Shown here in pieces: positions 37,842 through 46,776 of a stretch of DNA of 64,000 nt; the first letter of the stretch is position 1, and each line of letters starts with the position of its first letter. The notes under the pieces are model-generated. The model worked only from the letters and a program-made list of their open reading frames with translations. It did not search any database and was not told the origin of the DNA. Both the position numbers and the translations under genes were made by a program. Source of the DNA: Lactobacillus sp. ESL0701 (GTDB lineage: Bacteria; Bacillota; Bacilli; Lactobacillales; Lactobacillaceae); assembly GCF_029433445.1 (NCBI RefSeq), contig NZ_JAQTIC010000003.1, forward strand, positions 153,074 to 217,073. Reading direction: 5' to 3'.

Positions 37842-38603
37842 GTGAATGAACATGAATTTTTGCAGTTGGTTAGCGATCGAGTCTTCAGCTTTCAGTCCAA
37901 ACTAGATAATGGTAACTGGTCAGTTGTATTGATGTCAGAAGAGGCAGCGTATTTGACAGTTATCTTTTCCCAAGATCATAGGTTGCTTTTTCCTTCGAAA
38001 ATTGGTTTTTATCCAGAGGAACGTTATTGGGAGTTTGATGAACGAGAGCAACTGATTGTTTTAACAAATTGGGATCAAAACTGGATTGTTGCTAAATATT
38101 TATTGCCCACAAAACCTAATGACCACTATTTTATTTTAGAGAATATGACGGATTCTAATAAACGGTATATTCTCTATAAAGATTTTACTTTTACTAGTTC
38201 AATTGAACAAAAGCCTGTTTTAGCAAGTCAACGGGTTATTTTTATGGTCAATAATTCGAATAAAACCGCAGTTGAAAATTATGCGCTAGATAATAATTGT
38301 ATTGTGCATTGGTTAGATGATCTGGAGGATAATTCTTGGACTTTAATTAAACAAGTCTGGCAAGAAATTTATGCTGATGAACGGATAAAGCAAGTGGGTA
38401 TTGTTTTGGTAGGAATAACAAAGTTTGGTCAAGAACTATTAACTAAAAAGTTAACCGTCAATTCACAGCTAATTTCAGGAACGAGGCAGGAAGTTGTAAT
38501 TGTCTTGGCTCAGCTGTTAATTAAGCATTATCATCAATTATTGGCAAAAACTCCAGAACAATTACCTGCGCAATTGTTAACTGATGTTGCCAAGATTTGT
38601 TGA
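37842..38603 (+). CDS. Cassette B partner protein, unrecognised family
   Basis: Second copy of the partner, 253 residues, starting from a GTG (an overlapping ATG two bases earlier is followed at once by a stop). It keeps IGFYPEERYWEFDEREQLIVL, ASQRVIFMV and LISGTRQEVVIVLAQLLIKHYHQLL. The middle region is more divergent than the ends. It ends the four-gene tandem block, and a perfect terminator follows. Confidence 0.65.
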   Translation: MNEHEFLQLVSDRVFSFQSKLDNGNWSVVLMSEEAAYLTVIFSQDHRLLFPSKIGFYPEERYWEFDEREQLIVLTNWDQNWIVAKYLLPTKPNDHYFILENMTDSNKRYILYKDFTFTSSIEQKPVLASQRVIFMVNNSNKTAVENYALDNNCIVHWLDDLEDNSWTLIKQVWQEIYADERIKQVGIVLVGITKFGQELLTKKLTVNSQLISGTRQEVVIVLAQLLIKHYHQLLAKTPEQLPAQLLTDVAKIC

Positions 38604-38606
38604 AAC

Positions 38607-38644
38607 AAAATAACCTTGATAGCGAAAACTATCAAGGTTATTTT
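38607..38644. terminator. Terminator between the cassettes and the exonuclease
   Basis: Perfect 16-bp stem (AAAATAACCTTGATAG and its complement), CGAAAA loop, T-rich on both strands; serves both convergent genes and overlaps the exonuclease stop. Confidence 0.92.
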
Positions 38645-39176
38645 ATATTTGATAAACCAGATTTTTAATTGCTTCATCACCAAACTGTTGATCTTGAGAG
38701 ATTAAAATGCCGGCACAAGCTTCGCTGTCACTGAGGGCATTGTGGTGATGCCATAATTCAACATTTAAAGAATTGGCGACTGTGTCCAGCTTGTGGTCTT
38801 TAAGCTCGGGCTCAAATAATTTACTAGTCTGCAGAGTATCAATGACAAAATAATGCGGCTCTTGAATATCATAACGAGCCAAGCTTTGGCGCATAACGTT
38901 GGTGTCAAAGCGGGCATTATGAGCAGCAACCAACATTCCGGGCTGATATAAAGCCTTAATTTGCGGCCAGACCTCTGCCATTGTTGGCGCGTCTTCAACA
39001 TCAGCTGCTGTAATATCATGTATCTGAATATTGCGTGCATCAAACGGCATTTGCGGATTAATTACAGTATAAAAGCGGTCGACAATTTGATTATTTCGCA
39101 CCATCACCAATGCTAGTGAACAGGCACTTTCTGGATGACGGTTGGCAGTTTCAAAGTCCATTGCGATAAAGTTCAT
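38643..39176 (-). CDS. DEDDh 3'-5' exonuclease (DNA polymerase III epsilon-like)
   Basis: A 177-residue exonuclease-fold protein. All acidic positions of the DEDDh family are visible: D7 and E9 in AMDFETA, the aspartate in AAHNARFDTNV (near 89), and the H/D pair in HHHNALSDSEACA (near 145-150). It has no polymerase or BRCT domain, so it is a stand-alone proofreading or RNA/DNA processing exonuclease; the exact substrate is unknown. The start follows AAGGAG. It is divergent from murB. Confidence 0.92.
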   Translation of the reverse strand: MNFIAMDFETANRHPESACSLALVMVRNNQIVDRFYTVINPQMPFDARNIQIHDITAADVEDAPTMAEVWPQIKALYQPGMLVAAHNARFDTNVMRQSLARYDIQEPHYFVIDTLQTSKLFEPELKDHKLDTVANSLNVELWHHHNALSDSEACAGILISQDQQFGDEAIKNLVYQI

Positions 39177-39275
39177 TATTTCTCCTTAAAAACTTAATTT
39201 TAGTATAACATAGGATGAAGCTAGCAGATTAATGCGGTAGAATATAACAAGATGTAATTGAAGGGACGTTTAGCT

Positions 39276-40175
39276 TTGGAATTATTGAATTTAAAAAAGT
39301 ACGGAATTGACATTAAAGAGCAAGTTCCACTTAGTAAATATACATTTACTAAAACTGGTGGTCCCGCGCAATATCTTGCTTTTCCTAAGAATGAAACAGA
39401 ATTAACGCAGCTAGTAACAGCCGCGCAGCAATCAAAGCTTCCCTTAACTGTAATTGGCAATGCTTCAAACCTAATTATTCGTGATGGTGGGATTGCCGGG
39501 TTAGTGCTTATTTTAACGCAGATGAAGCAGATTACGGTAACGGCAGAGCAGGTGACAGCACAAGCTGGTGCACGAATTGTTGATACTGCATTTACCGCCG
39601 CTAATGCCGGCTTAAGTGGGTTAGAGTTTGCGGCTGGGATTCCTGGAAGTGTTGGCGGCGCTATCTTCATGAATGCTGGTGCTTATGGCGGTGAAACCTG
39701 TGAGGCTGTGAAGTCAGTTCGGGTTTTAACACGTGCTGGGGAATTAAGAACTTATAATAAGGATGAAATGCAGTTTTCTTACCGGCACTCATTAATCCAG
39801 GAAACTGGCGACATTGTAATAGCAGCTACTTTTGAGTTGACATCAGCCCCAAAGGCACCAATCTTGGCGAATATGCATTATTTAAATGCCTTACGGCGTT
39901 ACAAACAACCACTGGAATATCCATCTTGTGGTAGTGTCTTTAAGAGACCCAAAGACCATTATGTTGGACCGATGATTATTCAGGCTGGCTTACAGGGTAG
40001 GCAAATTGGTGGCGCGCAAGATTCAACCAAGCATGCTGGCTTTATTGTCAATAAGGGCGGTGCAACAGCAACGGATTACCTAGATTTGATTCATTTGATT
40101 CAGAAAGTTATCAAAGAAAAATTCGCCATTGATTTACAAACTGAGGTTAGAATTATTGGTCAGAAAGCTGATTAA
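39276..40175 (+). CDS. murB: UDP-N-acetylenolpyruvoylglucosamine reductase
   Basis: FAD/NADPH enzyme that makes UDP-MurNAc for peptidoglycan. The 299 residues show the FAD-binding TKTGGPAQYL (26-35), GNASNLIIRDGG (about 62-73), AGIPGSVGGAIFMNAGAYGGE (about 124-144), the SYRHSLIQ arginine and the active-site serine in SCGSVFKRP. The TTG at 39276 is chosen because AAGGGA lies nine bases upstream; an earlier in-frame TTG (39258) precedes that site. It is 26 bases ahead of cdaA, so wall precursor and c-di-AMP genes share a region. Confidence 0.95.
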   Translation: MELLNLKKYGIDIKEQVPLSKYTFTKTGGPAQYLAFPKNETELTQLVTAAQQSKLPLTVIGNASNLIIRDGGIAGLVLILTQMKQITVTAEQVTAQAGARIVDTAFTAANAGLSGLEFAAGIPGSVGGAIFMNAGAYGGETCEAVKSVRVLTRAGELRTYNKDEMQFSYRHSLIQETGDIVIAATFELTSAPKAPILANMHYLNALRRYKQPLEYPSCGSVFKRPKDHYVGPMIIQAGLQGRQIGGAQDSTKHAGFIVNKGGATATDYLDLIHLIQKVIKEKFAIDLQTEVRIIGQKAD

Positions 40176-40201
40176 GAACATCCTATCAGAAAGGAGTATT
40201 T

Positions 40202-41047
40202 ATGCATTTTAATCTAACAAATATCTTTACGTGGAGTAACTTTTCTTTGGTGCTCGACGTTTTGATTATTTGGTTTTTGGTTTATCACCTAATTATTTTA
40301 ATTAGGGGGACCAAGGCAGTGCAGCTGGCTAAGGGAATTGTGCTGATTTTTATTGTTCGCATTATTGCCGGCATTCTGCAGCTGCATACAACCACATGGT
40401 TAATTGATCAGATTGTGTCATGGTCGGTTGTTGGGATTATCGTGATTTTTCAGCCAGAAATTAGGCGTGGTCTTGAACATTTAGGTAGACTGCCGATATT
40501 TGGCGGTCGTGAGGAAAGTGCGCGGGATGAGTCGATTAAGTTCATTAAGGAACTGGACAAGGCAATTCAGTATATGTCTAAACGGCGAATCGGTGCTTTG
40601 ATTACGATTCAACAGGAAACCGGACTTGATGAGTACATTGAAACTGGCATTAAGTTGAACGCTGATGTTACCGGTGAATTATTAATTAATATTTTTATTC
40701 CTAATACTCCACTGCATGATGGAGCGGTAATTATTAATCAAGATCACCAAATTGCCGTGGCTGCCGCATATTTGCCACTATCAGATAGTACCATGATCCC
40801 TAAGCGGTTGGGAACCAGGCACCGTGCGGCAGTTGGAATTTCTGAAGTGACTGATGCCATTACCATTGTAGTATCAGAAGAAACTGGCGGCGTAACGATT
40901 ACCCGCAATGGTCGCTTCTTACTTGATATGACTCGTGATGAATACCTGAAATACCTAAAAGCAGAGCTTGTACCTAAAAAAGAAAAGGATACCAAGTGGT
41001 ACCAAAAAATATTGGGCAAAATCTGGAAGTGGGGTGCTGATCGATGA
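40202..41047 (+). CDS. cdaA: Diadenylate cyclase CdaA
   Basis: Membrane enzyme that makes cyclic di-AMP from two ATP, a messenger for potassium, osmotic and wall balance. The 281-residue protein has three N-terminal membrane helices (about residues 10-85) and a DAC domain with the two catalytic motifs DGAVII (near 180) and TRHRAAVGISE (near 208). It overlaps cdaR by 4 bases and precedes glmM: the conserved Firmicutes cdaA-cdaR-glmM module, whose last product GlmM inhibits CdaA in other species. Confidence 0.97.
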   Translation: MHFNLTNIFTWSNFSLVLDVLIIWFLVYHLIILIRGTKAVQLAKGIVLIFIVRIIAGILQLHTTTWLIDQIVSWSVVGIIVIFQPEIRRGLEHLGRLPIFGGREESARDESIKFIKELDKAIQYMSKRRIGALITIQQETGLDEYIETGIKLNADVTGELLINIFIPNTPLHDGAVIINQDHQIAVAAAYLPLSDSTMIPKRLGTRHRAAVGISEVTDAITIVVSEETGGVTITRNGRFLLDMTRDEYLKYLKAELVPKKEKDTKWYQKILGKIWKWGADR

Positions 41048-42009
41048 AGAATTTTTGGCATAAGTCATGGTTTATTCGGCTTGTATCATTATTGATTGCG
41101 ATCTTATTGGTTATTTACATTAATTATACCCAAGAAGGCTTCATGACGCAGGGGCAATCTGATCGTACTAAACAGACCGCTACTCAAACTCGAACCGTCA
41201 AGGTACCGCTGCAGGTTTCAGTTGATACCGATAATTACTATGTTGTGGGTTATCCAGCTAAGGTTAGTGTTACGTTGGAGGGCGCGAATGCCTTGGTTAC
41301 TTCAACGATTAATACGCAAAACTTCCGTGCCTACATTGATTTAACGAATAAAAGTATTGGTGAACATGACGTTCACGTGCATGTTAGTGGTTTAAGTAAA
41401 CAATTGGCATATACAATCAGTCCTAAAACCGTGCATGTAAATATTCAACGACGAAAATCGACGACAATGCCTGTTCAAATAGAGTATAATAAAACTGCTG
41501 TGGCACGCGGTTATAAGTTAGGTAAGGTAACTGTTACCCCGCAACAAGTTGAAGTGACAGGTTCACGTAGTGAGGTTGATCAAATTGACCAAATTGTTGC
41601 TAAAGCCGTTTTGCCGAACGGCATTAATCATTCATTTGAACGGCAGGTTAATCTGATTGCTGAAGACCGCAAGGGGCAGCAGCTTAACGTGATTATTGAG
41701 CCGGCAACAGCTAAGGTAATGCTGCCAATTTCAATTGCCAAAAAAGAGGTTAAATTAGAGTTGGTACCTAAGCATGAAAACACTAGCAAAGTCTACTCAT
41801 TGACGGCTAAAAATGATTACGTGACCATTTATGGTAAACAATCAGTACTGAGTAAGATTAACAAATTAACGGTTCCTGTTGACCTAAGTGGTGTTAATGC
41901 TTCAACTACTAAGATGGTGACGTTAAAGCTGCCAAATGATGTTACTAGGGCAAGTAGTTCTAAGGTAAGCGTACAAATTAAAGTTGCAAATGCAAATGAT
42001 TCTAAATAA
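41044..42009 (+). CDS. cdaR: YbbR-domain regulator of diadenylate cyclase
   Basis: Membrane-tethered protein that modulates CdaA. The 321 residues comprise one N-terminal membrane helix (LVSLLIAILLVIYINY, about 12-27) and an extracellular part with several YbbR repeats (each with a core like VPLQVSVDTDNYYVVGYPAKVSVTLEG). The ATG overlaps the end of cdaA, giving coupled translation. The extracellular length is about that of other lactobacilli. Confidence 0.94.
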   Translation: MKNFWHKSWFIRLVSLLIAILLVIYINYTQEGFMTQGQSDRTKQTATQTRTVKVPLQVSVDTDNYYVVGYPAKVSVTLEGANALVTSTINTQNFRAYIDLTNKSIGEHDVHVHVSGLSKQLAYTISPKTVHVNIQRRKSTTMPVQIEYNKTAVARGYKLGKVTVTPQQVEVTGSRSEVDQIDQIVAKAVLPNGINHSFERQVNLIAEDRKGQQLNVIIEPATAKVMLPISIAKKEVKLELVPKHENTSKVYSLTAKNDYVTIYGKQSVLSKINKLTVPVDLSGVNASTTKMVTLKLPNDVTRASSSKVSVQIKVANANDSK

Positions 42010-42039
42010 TTAAAAGCTAGAAAAGGAAGGTTGTTTTTA

Positions 42040-43392
42040 ATGTTAAAATATTTTGGTACCGATGGTGTACGTGGGGTCGCAAATCAAGATTTATCTCCAG
42101 AATTAGCATTTAAGTTGGGGCGCGATGGCGGCTATGTTTTGACAAAAAATAAGGCTAAGGACCAGCAAGCCAAGGTTTTGGTTTCTCGTGATACCCGAAT
42201 GTCAGGACAGATGCTGGAATATGCCTTGATTTCAGGCTTATTGTCGGTGGGCATTGAAGTTTTGGAAGTTGGCGTTATTACTACACCGGGTTTGTCTTAC
42301 TTAGTACGTGCTCAAGGTGCAGATGCTGGTGTGCAGATTTCGGCATCACACAATCCGGTTCAAGATAACGGCATTAAATTCTTTGGTAGCGATGGCTTGA
42401 AGTTGTCTGACGAAATGGAAGGCGAAATTGAAAAATTAATCGATGCTAAGGAAGATACTTTACCACGACCATCAGCTCAAGGCTTAGGTACAGTAACCGA
42501 CTTTCATGAAGGTAGTTCTAAGTACCTCCAATTCATTGAAAATACAATTCCAGAAGACCTTGACGGAATTAAAGTTGTAATTGATGGCGCTAATGGTGCT
42601 GCCAGTAGATTAATTTCGCGGCTATTTGCGGATTGCGGCGTTGACTTTACCACGATTGCTACTCATCCAAATGGGATGAACATTAACGATGGCGTTGGTG
42701 CGACTCATACTGAAAAGTTGCAAGAAGAAGTAGTTAAGCAAGGTGCCCAATTAGGCTTGGCCTTTGACGGGGATGCCGATCGCTGTATTGCTGTTGATGA
42801 AAACGGCAATGAAGTTGATGGCGATCATATTATGTATGTCTTAGGTACTTATATGGCTGATGGTGGTCGCCTCAAAAACGATACAATTGTGACTACTGTC
42901 ATGAGTAATCTTGGCTTTACCAAGGCACTTGAAAGAAAAGGCATCAAAAATGTCCGCACTCAAGTTGGGGACCGCTATGTTTCTGAAGAAATGCGTGCTA
43001 ATGGTTATAACCTTGGTGGCGAGCAATCAGGTCATGTTATCATGAGCGATTATCATAACACTGGTGATGGAATGCTGACGGGTTTACATTTGATGCTGGT
43101 TATGAAAAGAACTGGTAAGTCATTGACTGAATTGTTAGCTGACTTTAAGGAATATCCACAATGTTTGGTTAATGTTCCTGTCGATGACAAGAAGAGCTGG
43201 CGTAAGCACCAACCAATCCTTGATGTAATTAAGGAAGTTGAAGCTGATATGGCTGGTGAAGGTCGCGTTTTAGTTCGACCATCTGGTACGCAATCATTGT
43301 TGCGGGTAATGGCTGAAGGTCCAACTCAAAAAGAAACTGATGCTTATGTTAAACGCATTACCGATGTTGTTGAGCAAGAAATGGGTATCTAG
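42040..43392 (+). CDS. glmM: Phosphoglucosamine mutase
   Basis: Converts glucosamine-6-phosphate to glucosamine-1-phosphate on the way to UDP-GlcNAc. The 450 residues include the phosphoserine loop SASHNP (101-106, S103), the metal loop DGDADR (near 243), the sugar loop GGEQSGH and the phosphate-binding [12 protein letters not shown]. The ATG at 42040 follows AAAGGAAGG; a TTG at 42031 overlaps its flank. It is third in cdaA-cdaR-glmM, and glmS lies next as a separate transcript. Confidence 0.97.
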   Translation: MLKYFGTDGVRGVANQDLSPELAFKLGRDGGYVLTKNKAKDQQAKVLVSRDTRMSGQMLEYALISGLLSVGIEVLEVGVITTPGLSYLVRAQGADAGVQISASHNPVQDNGIKFFGSDGLKLSDEMEGEIEKLIDAKEDTLPRPSAQGLGTVTDFHEGSSKYLQFIENTIPEDLDGIKVVIDGANGAASRLISRLFADCGVDFTTIATHPNGMNINDGVGATHTEKLQEEVVKQGAQLGLAFDGDADRCIAVDENGNEVDGDHIMYVLGTYMADGGRLKNDTIVTTVMSNLGFTKALERKGIKNVRTQVGDRYVSEEMRANGYNLGGEQSGHVIMSDYHNTGDGMLTGLHLMLVMKRTGKSLTELLADFKEYPQCLVNVPVDDKKSWRKHQPILDVIKEVEADMAGEGRVLVRPSGTQSLLRVMAEGPTQKETDAYVKRITDVVEQEMGI

Positions 43393-43403
43393 TAATTTAA
43401 ATT

Positions 43404-43444
43404 AAAAAGAAGCAGAGAAAAATATTTTTCTCTGCTTCTTTTTT
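43404..43444 (+). terminator. Terminator after glmM
   Basis: Very long stem: AAAAAGAAGCAGAGAAAAA pairs with the following T-rich complement almost without loop, then a T-run. Confidence 0.92.
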
Positions 43445-43467
43445 GCTATGACAGACTATCTCTACCT

Positions 43468-43483
43468 TAGTCTATACCAATTA
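43468..43483 (+). promoter_or_regulatory. NagR/YvoA-type operator 1 upstream of glmS
   Basis: TAGTCTATACCAATTA; its complement TAATTGGTATAGACTA closely matches the dre site of GntR/HutC regulators NagR/YvoA (core TTGGTATAGAC). It lies 13 bases upstream of the glmS -35. Confidence 0.65.
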
Positions 43484-43496
43484 CCAAATTATGTAC

Positions 43497-43525
43497 TTGA
43501 CCAATCACCATAAATAGACTAATAT
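43497..43525 (+). promoter_or_regulatory. glmS promoter
   Basis: TTGACC (43497-43502), 17-base spacer, TAATAT (43520-43525). Expected leader is about 60 bases. Confidence 0.65.
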
Positions 43526-43567
43526 TCCTTCTATAACTAGAAACTCAAAATCAATTTGTCTTAAAAA

Positions 43568-43583
43568 ATTGAACTAGACCAAA
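43568..43583 (+). promoter_or_regulatory. NagR/YvoA-type operator 2, overlapping the glmS ribosome site
   Basis: ATTGAACTAGACCAAA; its complement holds TTTGGTCTAG, a good dre half-site. It is downstream of the promoter and runs into AAAGGAG. Confidence 0.45.
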
Positions 43584-43593
43584 GGAGAAAAAT

Positions 43594-45405
43594 ATGTGTG
43601 GAATTGTTGGAATTGTTGGTAAATCAGCCAGAGAAATTGTTCTCAGCGGCTTAACTAACTTGGAATACCGTGGCTATGATTCGGCTGGAATTTATCTTAA
43701 TGACCTTCAAGGCAACGAATATTTAACGAAAACGGTTGGCCGCATTCAGAATTTGAAGGATGAAATGACCCCAGACGAACAAGGTCAAGTTGGTATTGGT
43801 CATACGCGGTGGGCAACACATGGTAAGCCAACTACTGCTAATGCTCATCCGCAATTTGATGAAACTAATCGCTTTTACATGGTTCATAATGGTGTAATTG
43901 AAAACTATCAGGAACTTAAAGATAATTACTTACAAGGAGTAGACCTTAAGTCAGACACAGATACTGAGGTTGTAGTTCAATTAATTAGTAAAATTGCCCG
44001 TAATGAGCAACTTGATGCCTTTACTGCTTTGAAAAAGGCACTGCAACTTATCAAGGGTTCTTACGCAATCTTGCTGGTTGATAATACTAATCCTAGTCAC
44101 ATTTATGTTGCTAAAAACAAGTCACCAATGATGTTGGGATTAGGTGATGGCTTTAACGTTATTGCCTCAGATGCTTTGTCAGTCCTAGATCAAACTAAAA
44201 CTTTTGTCGATTTGCATGATGGCGAAGTTGCTGACATTACTAAAGATGGTTATGAATTAGAAACCATTACTGGTGAAAAAGTAACGCGCACGCCGCATCA
44301 TTTAGATATTGATCCTAATGCTGCTTCAAAGGGAACTTATGAGTTTTACATGTTAAAGGAAATCTCTGAGCAGCCAAGTGTATTGCGCCACTTAGTGCAA
44401 TATTACCTTGATGAAAATGGTGAACCTAAAGTTGATACGCAAATTGTCGATGCCTTGTCTCAAGCTGAGAAGTTTTATATTTTTGCGGCAGGAACGAGCT
44501 ACCATGCTGGTTTAGTCGGTAAGGCTTTATTAGAAAAATACACGGGAATTCCAACCGAAGTTGGCTTTGCTTCTGAAGCTGGTTACCACTTCCCAATGAT
44601 GCCTAAGAATTCATTCTTGATTTTCTTATCACAATCTGGTGAAACTGCTGATTCGCGTGTCGTTTTGCAAGCCGCAATTAAGCGTAACTTACCAAGTTTG
44701 ACACTAACGAACGTGCCAGGTTCAACTTTGGCGCGGGAAGCAACATATTCAATGTCACTTGAAGCTGGTCCAGAAATTGCCGTTGCTTCAACTAAGGCTT
44801 ATATTGCTCAAGTTGCTACCCAAGCTGTCTTAGCTAAGGCAATTGGGGAGAAGCGGCAAATTGCTGCTGCCCGGGACTTAGATTTAACCCATGATTTGGG
44901 TCTTGCTGCTGAAGGAATTGAGCAGATTTTGACTGAACAAAAGCATATTAAGCAATTGACCGATGAATATATCGTGCCATCACGCAATGCTTTTTACATT
45001 GGACGGGGAATTGATTATCCGGTAGCTCTTGAAGCAGCTTTGAAGTTGAAAGAAGTTTCTTATATTCAAACAGAGGGCTTTGCAGCTGCAGAATTAAAAC
45101 ACGGAACAATTTCCTTAATTGAAAAGGATACCCCAGTTGTTGCTCTAATTAATGATCCGGTAACCGCAGACCTGATGCGTGGCAACATCCAAGAAGTAAT
45201 TGCCAGAGGCGCTAGTGTAATTACTGTTGCCACTAAGGAATTGGCAAAGCCGGATGACGATGTTGTATTACCTAAACTAAATTACTATCTCTCACCACTG
45301 ATTACAGTGGTAGTCGCACAACTGATTGCCTATTATGCCTCTAAGGATAAAGGTCTTGATGTCGATAAGCCTCGCAATCTTGCCAAGAGCGTTACAGTAG
45401 AATAA
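43594..45405 (+). CDS. glmS: Glutamine--fructose-6-phosphate aminotransferase (isomerizing)
   Basis: First committed step to UDP-GlcNAc: makes glucosamine-6-phosphate from fructose-6-phosphate and glutamine. The 603 residues have the N-terminal nucleophile C2 (MCGIVGIVG), the glutaminase motifs HTRWATHGKP and a double SIS isomerase domain (SQSGETADSR, about 351-360; AELKHGT near 486) with the C-terminal KPRNLAKSVTVE. No glmS ribozyme fits in the short leader; two NagR-type operators flank the promoter instead. A terminator follows. Confidence 0.98.
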   Translation: MCGIVGIVGKSAREIVLSGLTNLEYRGYDSAGIYLNDLQGNEYLTKTVGRIQNLKDEMTPDEQGQVGIGHTRWATHGKPTTANAHPQFDETNRFYMVHNGVIENYQELKDNYLQGVDLKSDTDTEVVVQLISKIARNEQLDAFTALKKALQLIKGSYAILLVDNTNPSHIYVAKNKSPMMLGLGDGFNVIASDALSVLDQTKTFVDLHDGEVADITKDGYELETITGEKVTRTPHHLDIDPNAASKGTYEFYMLKEISEQPSVLRHLVQYYLDENGEPKVDTQIVDALSQAEKFYIFAAGTSYHAGLVGKALLEKYTGIPTEVGFASEAGYHFPMMPKNSFLIFLSQSGETADSRVVLQAAIKRNLPSLTLTNVPGSTLAREATYSMSLEAGPEIAVASTKAYIAQVATQAVLAKAIGEKRQIAAARDLDLTHDLGLAAEGIEQILTEQKHIKQLTDEYIVPSRNAFYIGRGIDYPVALEAALKLKEVSYIQTEGFAAAELKHGTISLIEKDTPVVALINDPVTADLMRGNIQEVIARGASVITVATKELAKPDDDVVLPKLNYYLSPLITVVVAQLIAYYASKDKGLDVDKPRNLAKSVTVE

Positions 45406-45412
45406 TTATTGA

Positions 45413-45440
45413 AAAAAGTCGTAAGTAATTACGACTTTTT
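45413..45440 (+). terminator. Terminator after glmS
   Basis: AAAAAGTCGTAA/TTACGACTTTTT perfect stem. A TATAAT at 45442-45447 directly follows and may belong to the next gene's promoter. Confidence 0.9.
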
Positions 45441-45480
45441 GTATAATAAAGGGGATGAATTAAGCTGTGGGAGGTAAATT

Positions 45481-46296
45481 ATGGCGATTAAATTAGTGGC
45501 AGTTGACCTTGATGGCACGCTGCTGACAACTAGTAAGCAAATCTTACCGGAAACGGAAAGAGTTTTAAAACAAATAAGTGGTCAAGGAATTAAAGTTGTG
45601 TTAGCAACGGGTCGACCACTATCTGGGGTCATGCCGTATAATCGACAGCTTGGATTATCTGGCAGTGACCAATATAATATTGTGTTTAATGGTGCAGTTA
45701 TTCAAAACTTAGCTGGTAAGGTAATGATGGACATGAAAATGGACTATCGCGACTTTACTAATATGTTGCGTTTGCAGCGGCTGGCACATATTAATTTACA
45801 TTTTGAAACGCCAGATTGCTTCTGGACTTGTGATCGCGACCTCGCACATGACTTAACAATGAATGCATCTGTTAATTTGACTACAATTAAGGTGCGCAAG
45901 ACTGAAGAAATTCCTCAGGACTTTACTTTTAACAAGGTTGGCTTTAGTATGACCGAGAGTGAGGCGGAGGTTGATAAATTATGGAACAACATTCCTGATT
46001 GGGTCTTTGCCAAATACGACGTTGTACGCAGTTTTCCAAGTATGGTAGAACTTAACGTAATAGGTGCTTCTAAGGGCAATGCCCTAATGGAACTGGCTGA
46101 TCGACTTAAGATTGACCAAAGACAGGTGATGGTCTTTGGCGATCAGGGCAACGATATTTCAATGTTTAGCAATCCTAATTTCTATAAGGTAGCAATGGGT
46201 AATGCCACAGAGCAAATCAAGGATACAGCTGATTATATAACTGATGATAATGACCATGATGGAATTGCTAAAGCACTTAAAAAGCTCGTATTGTAG
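45481..46296 (+). CDS. Cof-type HAD-superfamily hydrolase 2
   Basis: A 271-residue phosphatase of the Cof/YidA type, with motif I VDLDGTL (D9, D11), motif II TGRP, a large cap domain and motif IV FGDQGNDISMF (near residue 220). YidA-like members act on sugar phosphates; the placing directly after glmS might hint at amino-sugar phosphates, but such genes are common everywhere. The start follows GGGAGGT. It is distinct from the HAD gene at 32 kb. Confidence 0.92.
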   Translation: MAIKLVAVDLDGTLLTTSKQILPETERVLKQISGQGIKVVLATGRPLSGVMPYNRQLGLSGSDQYNIVFNGAVIQNLAGKVMMDMKMDYRDFTNMLRLQRLAHINLHFETPDCFWTCDRDLAHDLTMNASVNLTTIKVRKTEEIPQDFTFNKVGFSMTESEAEVDKLWNNIPDWVFAKYDVVRSFPSMVELNVIGASKGNALMELADRLKIDQRQVMVFGDQGNDISMFSNPNFYKVAMGNATEQIKDTADYITDDNDHDGIAKALKKLVL

Positions 46297-46319
46297 TAGA
46301 ATAAGATTGAGTTAACAAG

Positions 46320-46757
46320 ATGACAGAAAAAATTAAAGAACATAATATTTCCGAGGCTGAATGGGAAGTTATGCGAATTGTATGGACCCTGGGAGCAAGT
46401 CATACCGGCGATATCATTAAGCAGCTGCAGGCTAAAAAAAAGTGGTCCGAGTCAACCATCAAAACCTTAATGGGTCGGTTAGTAAAAAAAGGCTTGCTGA
46501 AGACGCGCAAAGATGGTCGTCGTTTTGTTTATAATGCGACGGTAACTGAAAACCAGATGATGGTGCAAGTGACAACTGAGATGATGAGTCATATGTGCGA
46601 CATGCACAAGGGACAAATGTTAATTGAAATCTTGAAGGGGATGCCTTTATCCAAGGGAGATATTGCGACCATTGAGCAGGAATTGAATGAAAAGGCTACT
46701 ACGGCTCCAGACACGGTTGATTGTAATTGCTTAGCTACCGGTGCTCATGATTGTTAG
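46320..46757 (+). CDS. BlaI/CopY-like transcriptional repressor
   Basis: A 145-residue winged-helix protein of the BlaI/MecI/CopY family (ISEAEWEVMRIVWTLG, about residues 10-25; WSESTIKTLMGRLVKKGLL, about 41-59; KDGRRFVYNATVTE). The C-terminus ends DCNCLATGAHDC, recalling the CxCx4-5CxC copper-binding tail of CopY but with only three of four cysteines and wider spacing. There is no BlaR1 or copper ATPase beside it; its only likely operon partner is the membrane protein that follows. So it may be metal-responsive, or the tail may be degenerate. Confidence 0.85.
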   Translation: MTEKIKEHNISEAEWEVMRIVWTLGASHTGDIIKQLQAKKKWSESTIKTLMGRLVKKGLLKTRKDGRRFVYNATVTENQMMVQVTTEMMSHMCDMHKGQMLIEILKGMPLSKGDIATIEQELNEKATTAPDTVDCNCLATGAHDC

Positions 46758-46776
46758 AGAGTGAGAGAATAATTTG

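Noticed and set aside
35575..38603. The tandem cassettes as a recent exact duplication or mobile element
   Set aside because: No transposase, terminal repeats or identical nucleotide stretches were seen; the copies differ throughout, so the duplication is old.
39221..39670. 149-codon antisense frame over murB
   Set aside because: Fully covered by murB with its conserved FAD motifs; no independent start signals.
43445..43593. glmS ribozyme in the glmS leader
   Set aside because: The spacer after the glmM terminator is only about 150 bases, the promoter takes the first half, and the leader of about 60 bases cannot hold the ribozyme core.
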